From: Planctomycetaceae bacterium | Lineage (GTDB): Bacteria > Planctomycetota > Planctomycetia > Pirellulales > Pirellulaceae | DNA: 8,462 bases | NCBI GenBank assembly: GCA_020638975.1 | Contig: JACKHN010000059.1 | Span: 1 to 8,462, forward strand | Reading direction: 5' to 3' | Shown: positions 1 to 6,042 of the stretch, in pieces | Layout: each line of letters starts with the position of its first letter | Numbering within the stretch: the stretch's first letter is position 1 | Position numbers and translations under genes: made by a program | The notes under the pieces: generated by a model | What the model saw: the letters and a program-made list of their open reading frames with translations, nothing else | The model's database searches: none | What the model was told of the DNA's origin: nothing

Positions 1-1
1 A

Positions 2-35
2 GAAACCGTTGTTTCGGCGGAAACCGTGAAACCGT
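2..35. repeat. Three copies of the 8-mer GAAACCGT
   Basis: The 8-mer GAAACCGT occurs at 2-9, 20-27 and 28-35; the last two are directly adjacent. It lies downstream of the broken PIN gene at the window edge. It may be the end of a longer repeat outside the window or chance; nothing else is seen in bases 1-49. Confidence 0.3.
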
Positions 36-49
36 ATTCCGTCAACACG

Positions 50-364
50 TTACGCTGGCGGCGTTGCACGAACTACGTCTTGAGGTGTTACGGCCGTAAC
101 AAACGGATAGCGGGCAAAGTCGCGGGGGTTCAGCGAAAGGATGTGGTTGATGCCCGCCGTTTGCAGCATCGCGACCAGTCGGGCGTCATGGACCGCGACC
201 CCTTCGACGTTGTAATCCTCCAGCAATTGTCGCCACGCCTGATATGCGGCCGGTGATTCAGCCTGAATCCAACTCGTGCGTTCGATGAACTGCACGCGCG
301 GCTGCGTTGTTGCCACGCTTTGTCCGTAGTAAGGTAAGGTAGGGTCGGTTCCTAACGGCCTCAA
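50..364 (-). pseudogene. Truncated VapC-like PIN-domain toxin, C-terminal part only
   Basis: PIN-domain VapC proteins are toxin RNases of type II toxin-antitoxin modules, usually about 130-140 residues long. This frame encodes about 104 codons ending in a TAA at 50-52. Only the last 75 or so look like PIN. The segment VHDARLVAMLQTAGINHIL followed by LNPRDFARYP matches the C-terminal half of the family, including the HDA and late DF acidic positions of the metal site. The N-terminal strand with the first catalytic Asp and the middle acidic residue is absent. Upstream of 364 the same frame shows no PIN sequence and meets a stop at 395-397, and the only start near 364 is a TTG. No antitoxin gene is next to it. 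It is most likely a remnant cut off by a rearrangement around 310-370, just before the secreted protein gene. Family assignment is good; function is presumably lost. Confidence 0.7.
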
Positions 365-427
365 ACAACGATGCCTGGCTCGTGGGAACCGGCCCTATCA
401 CTCAAAACGCGAACGGCTGAACCCAAG

Positions 428-1798
428 ATGCGAACCAACACGATGAACTCTCGTCTCATCCTCTCACTACTTTGCGTCTCTGCGATCTCCGCGACAGCAA
501 CTGCCGAGACGCCCGCGCCGCCCGACGCCTTGATGTGTGTGCCGGGCGAACTCAACTTCTCAGAGGACTTCGACCCCACGACCGTCTCCGACCGTTGGGG
601 ATTCAAGGCCGATTTTGCACTACGTGACGGCGCGTTGTTGCGCACCAATGTCGATCCGAACGAAACCAAACGCGTCTTCCTCAAAGACCCGTCCTTTCAT
701 AACACGATCATTCAGTTCGACTTTAAACTCTCCGGCCAAACGACAGACCTGCGTCTCGTGACTGGCAGCGGCGGGCACTACAACAGCGTCACTCAAATCC
801 ACCCCGATCACTTCGAGGTCAACACGCCGGTCGATCGCGATGCCGGCATCGTCCCCGCCCAGCTTGACGAATGCATCCGCACGCCTCGACCCGGCCAGTG
901 GCGGACCATGACGGTCGAATACTGGGACGACGAAATTGTCGCGCACCTGAGCGACAAAGAATTTGTCCTCGGCAAACACCCCATCATTGACCGCACTCGC
1001 GAGTACTTTGCTTTTCAGTTCGACTTACCCGGCGCGTCGATCGACAACGTCCGCATCTGGAAGGCGACCGGCCAGCGCGAGGATTGGACCGAGACACGCG
1101 AGAAGCTCGCGATGGCCCAGGCCAACCGCGAACCCGTCAGACGCGACCCGGCCGACCGATACAAACTCGAGTACATGAACCTCAAGTCCCGCCTCACTCT
1201 GAATGACCAGACCTACCGCGACCTCGTGGCCCGCCACGACAAGCTTGAAGCTGCACTGCACGCGGACTACGCGGAGGCCTTCGCCACCCACAAGGAACTC
1301 AGCAAACTTATCGCGAAGCAGAAGCAGCACATCAAGGAGACCGAACCGGACTTCAAGGCATTGGAAACCGCCGTCCACAAAGCGGGTCGCGCCGAAGACG
1401 ATTACGTCCTCTCCACGAAGCCAGAACTCGCCAAGCTCAAAGAGGATGGAATCCCCAAGCAACGCTACACTTCCGAACTCGGTCAGGTCCGCGCCCAACT
1501 CGAAGCCGCCGGTGACAAACAACTCGCCGCCCTCGTCGCCGAAACGGCCCGTCGTCAAGCCGCCCTCGTAGCCCGTTTCCCCGCAGCCTTCGAAAGCGTT
1601 GAGACGGTCGTGGAAAAACGCAACGCCATCCGCAAATCCCTCAATGACGATTCCGAGTTTCAGACCCGCAACAGAGCCGTTGTCGACGCCGGCAAAGCCA
1701 TCAAGGACTACGAGCATAAGGTTGCTCCCAACCTCGCACAACTCGAAGCCGCTTCCAAAGCCTACATCGACTCCCTCAAGTCACCTAAGACAAAATGA
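428..1798 (+). CDS. Secreted beta-sandwich (LamG/DUF1080-like) protein with C-terminal coiled coil
   Basis: This is a predicted exported protein of 456 residues, not matched to any characterised family. Residues 1-26 form a signal peptide (hydrophobic run RLILSLLCVSAISATATA, likely cut before ETPAPP). Residues about 42-213 resemble a concanavalin/LamG or DUF1080-type sandwich: a start like LNFSEDFD, a central strand NTIIQFDFKL and an ending SIDNVRIWKA. Residues about 215-456 are charged, rich in Lys, Glu, Ala and Gln, and predicted helical, probably coiled coil. The gene ends in tandem stops TGATAG, and the sulfatase follows 44 bases later, so the two are probably cotranscribed. The sandwich suggests binding of glycan or cell surface. 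An enzymatic role cannot be excluded, since DUF1080 relatives include glycoside hydrolases. The start is uncertain: ATGs at 371, 428 and 443 are in frame and none has a clear ribosome binding site. 428 was chosen because it puts the signal peptide at the N-terminus; 443 is equally possible. Confidence 0.8.
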   Translation: MRTNTMNSRLILSLLCVSAISATATAETPAPPDALMCVPGELNFSEDFDPTTVSDRWGFKADFALRDGALLRTNVDPNETKRVFLKDPSFHNTIIQFDFKLSGQTTDLRLVTGSGGHYNSVTQIHPDHFEVNTPVDRDAGIVPAQLDECIRTPRPGQWRTMTVEYWDDEIVAHLSDKEFVLGKHPIIDRTREYFAFQFDLPGASIDNVRIWKATGQREDWTETREKLAMAQANREPVRRDPADRYKLEYMNLKSRLTLNDQTYRDLVARHDKLEAALHADYAEAFATHKELSKLIAKQKQHIKETEPDFKALETAVHKAGRAEDDYVLSTKPELAKLKEDGIPKQRYTSELGQVRAQLEAAGDKQLAALVAETARRQAALVARFPAAFESVETVVEKRNAIRKSLNDDSEFQTRNRAVVDAGKAIKDYEHKVAPNLAQLEAASKAYIDSLKSPKTK

Positions 1799-1832
1799 TA
1801 GTGCCTGGGTCATGAAATCAACTTGAGGTCAT

Positions 1833-1836
1833 GGAG
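1833..1836 (+). promoter_or_regulatory. Ribosome binding site deciding the first sulfatase start
   Basis: GGAG lies 6 bases before the ATG at 1843. The alternative in-frame ATG at 1831 has only a GAGG at 2-base spacing, which is too close. This favours 1843. Confidence 0.5.
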
Positions 1837-1842
1837 AGAAAG

Positions 1843-3810
1843 ATGAGAGCTCGAACGAGATCGGTGTGGACCGCTGTAACTCTTCTGTTGCTTGGGGGTG
1901 TTCCTGCTACGGCCAAAGATCAGCCCAACGTCGTTCTCTTCGTCGTTGATGACATGGGCTGGATGGATAGCTCCGCTTATGGTTCGGAATATTACGAAAC
2001 GCCGAACATGGAACGACTGGCCAATCAGTCGATGCGATTCACGGATGCCTATGCCGTGCCGCTGTGCTCGCCAACGCGTTGCTCAATTCTCTCGGGGCAA
2101 CACTCGGCCCGTCATGGCATCACCTCGGCAAGCGGCCATCAACCGCCAGCGGCACCTGGTGCTGCGCGTTATCCCGAGAAGGCTTCACCAGCCGCACAGT
2201 TTCTCTACGCTAGCAGCAAGAACTTCATTGATCCAGCGATCGTGACGTTGGCCGAGGTGTTGCGGGACGCGGGCTATCGGACGGGGCACTTTGGTAAGTG
2301 GCATCTCGGCCTGATGCCTGAGAATCGACCCGATCAAAACGGTTTCGAAACGACTTGGGGATGCGCGCCTGATCCGGGGCCGCCAAGCTATTTCTCACCC
2401 TACGGCGTCTCGACCAAAGGCCGCCCGACTGGGCAGCATCACGTGGGCAACATCACCGATGGACCCGACGGGGAATACATCACGGATCGCCTGACCGACG
2501 AGGCGTTGAAGTTCATCGAGGCGCATCGGGACGAACCCTTCTACCTGAACCTCTGGCAGTACGGCGTGCATGGACCCTGGGGGCACAAGGAGGAATACAC
2601 GACCGAGTTCGCGAAAAAGTCTGATCCGCGAGGTCAGCAACGCAATCCGATCATGGCGTCGATGCTCAAGAGTGTGGACGAAAGCCTTGGTCGCGTGATG
2701 GCCAAGCTGGACGAACTGGGACTGACCGAGAACACGCTGTTCATTTTTTATTCGGACAACGGCGGCAACGTGCACAGCAATCGGGAGGACGATCGCAAGA
2801 TCGCCAATCTGAGTGAGAATCACCCGAAGATGGCCGCGATTCGGGAGTGGCGGAAGTGGGCGGGAGGTGAAGGTCCGACAAATAATGCACCACTGCGCGA
2901 AGGCAAGGCACGCATCTACGAGGGAGGTCAGCGTGTGCCGTTGATGGTGCGTTGGCCGGGCAATATCAAACCGGGCACGACCAATGACACCGTTGTCGGA
3001 GCCATTGATCTTTATCCCACCGTACTCGATGCGCTGAACGTCGAGTTGCCAGCCAATCACATCGTCGATGGACTCTCGTTTCTACCGGTGCTGAAGCAAA
3101 CCGGTCGCCTCGAGCGTGAGGCTTACTTCACCTGGTTTCCTCACATCATCCCAGCGGTGTCGGTGCGGAAAGGTGAGTGGAAACTGATCCGGCGTTTCGA
3201 GCCGCATCGAGATTACCCCGAGGTGCGCGAGCTTTACAACCTGGTGGAGGATATCGGCGAGGCGAACAACTTGGCCACGGTCATGCCAGAAAAGGTAAAG
3301 GAACTCGATGCACTGATCGACGGCTTCATCGCAGACACTGGAGCGCTGGTGCCCAAGCCGAATCCAGCTTACGCGCCGCAGGTCGCCAGAGCGGCTCGGG
3401 CCCCTGATGCCGGCCTCGTACCGAAGATGTGTACGGTCGAAGTGAAGAACGGAGCCTTGGTAGTGACGATGGAGCCGGGAAAGCGAAATCCCTTTCTCGG
3501 CACGGCTCAGATCAAAACGGGGATGCCGTTGACTCTGCAATTGCGGGCTCGAAGTCAAACTGGTGGTGCAGGGAAGGTGCAGTGGAAGCTGGCGGCTCAG
3601 GAGGAGTTTCCCGCACAAGGGCAGGTCGTGAATTTCGCGATTCCCGCTGGATCCGAATGGCAGGAACTGCTGATTGATTTGCCGATCGAGAAAACGACGC
3701 AGATCGTTCGTCTGTATCTTCCTCTCGAGAATGCACCGATAGAGATCCAATCCATCGACTACCTTGATGCGAAAACGAAGCAGTCGGTGAAACGCTGGGA
3801 GTTCCCGTAG
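1843..3810 (+). CDS. Secreted type I sulfatase (formylglycine-dependent, motif CSPTR)
   Basis: Predicted exported sulfatase of 655 residues that hydrolyses sulfate esters, probably on polysaccharide; the substrate cannot be read from sequence. The signal peptide is MRARTRSVWTAVTLLLLGG and onward, likely cut after ATA before KDQPNVV. All expected S1 active-site elements are seen: metal-binding DD at 36-37 in VVDDMGWMD; C75 of CSPTR, the cysteine converted to formylglycine; GKWHLG at 151-156; H243 in VHGPWGH; SDNGG at 304-308; and K355 in PLREGKARIYEGG. An insert around residues 95-130 separates CSPTR from the GKWHLG region. After the catalytic and C-terminal subdomains, residues about 530-655 form an extra beta-rich module, possibly a jelly-roll carbohydrate-binding domain. 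It sits directly behind the secreted sandwich protein in a likely operon. Activation needs a formylglycine-generating enzyme encoded elsewhere. Family call is very secure; naming it arylsulfatase or N-acetylgalactosamine-6-sulfatase would be guesswork. Confidence 0.95.
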   Translation: MRARTRSVWTAVTLLLLGGVPATAKDQPNVVLFVVDDMGWMDSSAYGSEYYETPNMERLANQSMRFTDAYAVPLCSPTRCSILSGQHSARHGITSASGHQPPAAPGAARYPEKASPAAQFLYASSKNFIDPAIVTLAEVLRDAGYRTGHFGKWHLGLMPENRPDQNGFETTWGCAPDPGPPSYFSPYGVSTKGRPTGQHHVGNITDGPDGEYITDRLTDEALKFIEAHRDEPFYLNLWQYGVHGPWGHKEEYTTEFAKKSDPRGQQRNPIMASMLKSVDESLGRVMAKLDELGLTENTLFIFYSDNGGNVHSNREDDRKIANLSENHPKMAAIREWRKWAGGEGPTNNAPLREGKARIYEGGQRVPLMVRWPGNIKPGTTNDTVVGAIDLYPTVLDALNVELPANHIVDGLSFLPVLKQTGRLEREAYFTWFPHIIPAVSVRKGEWKLIRRFEPHRDYPEVRELYNLVEDIGEANNLATVMPEKVKELDALIDGFIADTGALVPKPNPAYAPQVARAARAPDAGLVPKMCTVEVKNGALVVTMEPGKRNPFLGTAQIKTGMPLTLQLRARSQTGGAGKVQWKLAAQEEFPAQGQVVNFAIPAGSEWQELLIDLPIEKTTQIVRLYLPLENAPIEIQSIDYLDAKTKQSVKRWEFP

Positions 3811-3838
3811 TTGCCATTCACGAAAGAAGGCTATTTAG

Positions 3839-4369
3839 AAGCACGACTTTGCTTTGATTACTGTTCTCCCAGTCGTCCAACGCAGGACGCTGATCGACTT
3901 CCTCAAAGGCGTCGCCGACGTCCCTCTCTTTTGGATCGAAGAACTCTTTCAAGAAACCGTCGCCGACTGGACTCGCTTGAAGGGCTGCCTCTTCGCCAGC
4001 GGTCGCGAAGAAATCGTTCGCGCTGACGGCGAGGCTCAACCCGATTTTCCCATCCTCGAAGAACTTCAGAAAGATCACACACTCCACGTCCGCCTGGAAG
4101 ACATCTGTGGTCACGGACTTACCAAGTGGCGCGAGAAAATGCCGCGACTCACCTAGCAAGGCACGTGCGCGTCTCCGCACAACTGGGGCGCCGCCCTCAA
4201 GACGGTTTACACCGCCCACTTCATCGGCGGTTATGGCAACGCTCCCACCGTCGAAGGCGCAACCACGCAAGTCGGTGATGTCGACTTCGGAGAAAACAGA
4301 ATCATCGACGCTGAATTCCACGATTCCAATCAGCTCGGCTTTGCCCTCTCACTGCCGTCTTTGCCTTAA
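3839..4369 (+). pseudogene. Decayed gene fragment of unknown family, interrupted by one TAG
   Basis: One plus-strand frame runs from just after a stop at 3836-3838 to a TAA at 4367-4369, broken only by TAG at 4154-4156. It reads as natural protein on both sides of that stop, with strong RNY codon bias. Before it: VADVPLFWIEELFQETVADW and, further on, HVRLEDICGHGLTKWREKMP. After it: NWGAALKTVYTAHFIGGYGN and VGDVDFGENRIIDAEFHDSN. The TAG probably replaced a sense codon, perhaps TGG. There is no plausible start or ribosome binding site, so the 5' part is missing. I do not recognise the family. The opposite strand is open over 3818-4321, but that frame has the low-complexity look of a shadow. The fragment lies between the first sulfatase and the divergent gene pair, and may once have belonged to the sulfatase cluster. 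Confidence 0.6.
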
Positions 4370-4381
4370 TAGCGATGTTGA

Positions 4382-4857
4382 GTGGCGGAGTATCGCGCCA
4401 CGACATTGGCCGTGAACGCGACCCACGATAGCAAAAAGCTTCTCCGGTCAATCGGCAACAACGTGCCACGCTGGACCTGTCGACCGCAGGAAGGCAGTGC
4501 GCAATGGGTTGAAGCCCGATTCGCCGCGACAAAGCAAGTACGTCAGGTCTACGTCGAATGGATGCAGGACTAGTCCGACGTCAAATGTCCCACCGATTCG
4601 CCGCCTTGGAGATTCGTCAGGACCGTGCTGGGATCAACTTCAAACATTACGCCTGTGCATCTCTGGCTGTCGAGTCGCCGTTTTCAGAACTCATGGGATT
4701 CGCCACGTTCGATACGACCTGCAGCGAGTTCCACTTTTGCAGCGACATTCCATACGACAATTGCGTCCACGCCATGACTGGGCGGTGCGTCGTTGTCCAT
4801 CACCGCGGCACTCAATCGAGTTTCGCGCAAGAACTACATGGATTCGGACGCAATCTG
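4382..4857 (+). pseudogene. Frameshifted discoidin-like (F5/8C-like) domain remnant
   Basis: The plus frame starting near 4382 reads LAVNATHDSKKLL, then NNVPRWTCRPQEGSAQWVEA and AATKQVRQVYVEWMQD before a TAG at 4571-4573. The pattern RWT...QWVE.F...KQVRQVYVEW is like F5/8 type C (discoidin) carbohydrate-binding modules, and also like the C-terminal sandwich of DUF1680-type glycosidases. Past the TAG the same frame continues SDVKCPT. Similarity then appears to jump by one frame near 4590-4597 to RFAALEIRQD, which fits the next strand of the fold. That second frame stays open to about 4860 but is not recognisable later. So at least one stop and one frameshift disrupt it. It may be the tail of the same ancestral gene as the fragment before it, or of another one. 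Domain identity is an inference from pattern only. Confidence 0.5.
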
Positions 4858-5499
4858 CTATGGCTTTACGTTCCAAATTTTGACATCGTCCAGCAGCAGC
4901 GCTTCGCCGCGTGTGACAAACCGATAGCCGGTTTTATCGACGTCGAGTGATGGTTCTTGAATGCTCAGCTTTGAGCCGTTGTCCGACTGTACCGAAACCC
5001 TGTCGCCTAGAATCTCGACGAGCAGCGTGTGCCACTCTGCAGAATCAAACTCACCAGAGGCTTTGGCGAGCGCCTTCGCCTTGGAAGTTGGGTCCTTCTT
5101 GTCAGCATCTTTCGTAAGTGTCAGACCGGTCTCACTGACGGCGATGCGAAATAGATGTCCCTTTGCGTGGTTGAAGCTCAAGTTGAAACCCGTTGCGCCA
5201 TCGAGTTGGAACGAAAAGCGAATGATCGAATTCCGATGCGGATGTTGCAGCGTCAGGACTGCCGCGTGCATGTCTTCCTTCTTTTCGCGACCGACAACGA
5301 CACCGTCCTGGACAGGCCAGTCTCCTTTGTTCGCGACCCAGTTCTCGCCAAGTTCCCCGCCGGAAAAACTTTCGTCTAGAACGACACTGCCAGGTTGAGC
5401 CAACACAGGCTGAAGCTCTGTTCCCTTCTCCCCATGAGCGATCGTGCTAGTCAGAAGAACGCCTAATAAAGCCAGCATGTTTGTATCTCGAAGCCGCAT
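4858..5499 (-). CDS. Small secreted beta-sandwich (LamG/DUF1080-like) protein
   Basis: Predicted exported protein of 213 residues with no characterised function recognised. The signal peptide MRLRDTNMLALLGVLLTSTI ends in AHG, likely cut before EKGTEL. Residues about 45-213 form a single sandwich-type domain: VVLDESFSGG at the start, NSIIRFSFQLDGATGFNLSF in the middle, EWHTLLVEILGDRVSVQSDN, and DDVKIWNVKP at the very end. These segments parallel the sandwich domain of the protein at 428-1798 (NTIIQFDFKL, QWRTMTVEYWDDEIVAHLSD, DNVRIWKA), but the coiled-coil tail is missing here. ATG at 5499 was chosen because AGAGGAA sits 8 bases before it; an open extension upstream to 5583 lacks such support. 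The gene diverges from the second sulfatase across a palindromic element. A surface or glycan-binding role is inferred from fold and neighbours. Confidence 0.8.
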   Translation of the reverse strand: MRLRDTNMLALLGVLLTSTIAHGEKGTELQPVLAQPGSVVLDESFSGGELGENWVANKGDWPVQDGVVVGREKKEDMHAAVLTLQHPHRNSIIRFSFQLDGATGFNLSFNHAKGHLFRIAVSETGLTLTKDADKKDPTSKAKALAKASGEFDSAEWHTLLVEILGDRVSVQSDNGSKLSIQEPSLDVDKTGYRFVTRGEALLLDDVKIWNVKP

Positions 5500-5507
5500 C
5501 GTTAGGG

Positions 5508-5514
5508 TTCCTCT
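5508..5514 (-). promoter_or_regulatory. Ribosome binding site of the small beta-sandwich protein
   Basis: On the minus strand AGAGGAA lies 8 bases before the ATG at 5499. It decides this start over longer in-frame alternatives beginning at up to 5583. Confidence 0.6.
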
Positions 5515-5579
5515 GGGTCCGGTGTGAATAGCTCTTGTTAAGAAAGTGGTTGCAATTCTGGCAGTCTTGCGCGCCTTTG

Positions 5580-5697
5580 CCAACTAGCCGCATCGCTCGC
5601 TCGATCGCGATCTGGTCGGTTTTCGTTGCGATCCTGTGCAAGCGACTCGCGACAAGAACGAAGTCGGGGTATCCTGTCACTAACCGATGCTAGTTGG
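5580..5697. repeat. Inverted 9-mer CCAACTAGC / GCTAGTTGG around the divergent intergenic region
   Basis: CCAACTAGC at 5580-5588 is the exact reverse complement of GCTAGTTGG at 5689-5697. The latter is the outer edge of the palindromic element, and CCAACTAG recurs at its other edge (6016-6023). The roughly 100 bases between hold no gene that can be supported. This may be a remnant of a second element copy, or a target-like sequence. Confidence 0.35.
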
Positions 5698-5728
5698 ACA
5701 GCGCCACTTTCACGACCATCACAACCCG

Positions 5729-5774
5729 AAGCGTAAGCGAGAAAATGGTTTGCCGCAGCTCCTCGCTTACGCTT
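5729..5774. repeat. Hairpin of AAGCGTAAGCGAG, third copy at 5965-5973
   Basis: AAGCGTAAGCGAG at 5729-5741 pairs exactly with CTCGCTTACGCTT at 5762-5774 across a 20-base loop. The same sequence, preceded by AACCC, pairs alternatively with CTTACGCTTCGGGTT at 5965-5979 (15 of 15). The left arm can therefore fold locally or with the far end of the element. From memory, this CGAAGCGTAAGCGAG motif is common between genes in planctomycete genomes; that was not checked here. Confidence 0.65.
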
Positions 5775-5821
5775 TTTGAAGTTGCGCTATTTGCGTTGCT
5801 CAGGGCCAAAGGTCCGGCCAT

Positions 5822-5920
5822 TTACCTAGCCCAGCCTGAAGGGCCGGGTGTTCGGCGAAATCGTTGGCTCTACGATTCATTGTTATTGACGTACCTAGCC
5901 CTTCAGGCTGGGCTAGGTAA
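5822..5920. repeat. Perfect 23-base inverted repeat with 53-base loop
   Basis: The arms 5822-5844 and 5898-5920 are exact reverse complements, containing TACCTAGCCC and GGGCTAGGTA. A direct extra copy of TACCTAGCCC begins at 5892, because the CTAG core is itself palindromic. Next to it GGGGC-CTT-GCCCC (5927-5939) forms another small hairpin. This is the centre of the larger element. Confidence 0.85.
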
Positions 5921-6042
5921 TCGGACGGGGCCTTGCCCCTAAACCAAGAAACGCAACTTCCAAACTTACGCTTCGGGTTATGATACCCAATGACTTATGT
6001 CAAAAGTGGCGCGGCCCAACTAGTTACGAGGACAGAACCGAG

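Larger units (their letters stand above)
5690..6023. mobile_element. MITE-like nested palindromic element with terminal inverted repeats
   Basis: The ends are 21-base imperfect inverted repeats (5690-5710 and 6003-6023, 19 of 21 matching). Inside CTAG on each side, TTGGACAGCGCCACTTT faces AAAGTGGCGCGGCCCAA. Further nested pairs lie within: 5718-5737 with 5965-5984 (19 of 20), 5778-5786 with 5952-5960 (9 of 9), and 5822-5844 with 5898-5920 (23 of 23). The order of the pairs makes the whole block one long interrupted hairpin. No transposase is encoded; short open frames inside have no protein character. CTAG at both ends could be a 4-base target duplication, as IS5-type elements make at YTAR sites, or simply part of the repeat. 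It sits between two divergent genes, so it may carry or separate their promoters. Alternative: a non-mobile interspersed repeat family typical of planctomycete intergenic DNA. Confidence 0.6.

Noticed and set aside
1025..1741. Long open frame on the minus strand (238 codons) inside the coiled-coil gene
   Set aside because: It is antisense to a well-supported coding frame with signal peptide and domain; its Gly/Val/Phe-rich composition is typical of a shadow frame.
2395..3750. Two minus-strand open frames of about 220 codons inside the first sulfatase
   Set aside because: The plus-strand sulfatase has all catalytic motifs; the antisense frames show no protein family features.
3818..4321. Minus-strand open frame of 167 codons over the first decayed fragment
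   Set aside because: It has no recognisable motif or ribosome binding site, and the plus-strand frame has better codon bias on both sides of its TAG. It cannot be fully excluded.
5694..5942. Short plus-strand open frame within the palindromic element
   Set aside because: It consists almost wholly of inverted-repeat sequence and has no protein character.
5690..6023. CRISPR array or riboswitch in the repeat-rich intergenic region
   Set aside because: The repeats are inverted and nested, not evenly spaced direct repeats with unique spacers, and no known riboswitch core is recognisable.
5980..6042. Upstream ATG start for the second sulfatase
   Set aside because: It begins inside the right arm of the palindromic element and adds a non-signal-like stretch; 6043 is better placed.
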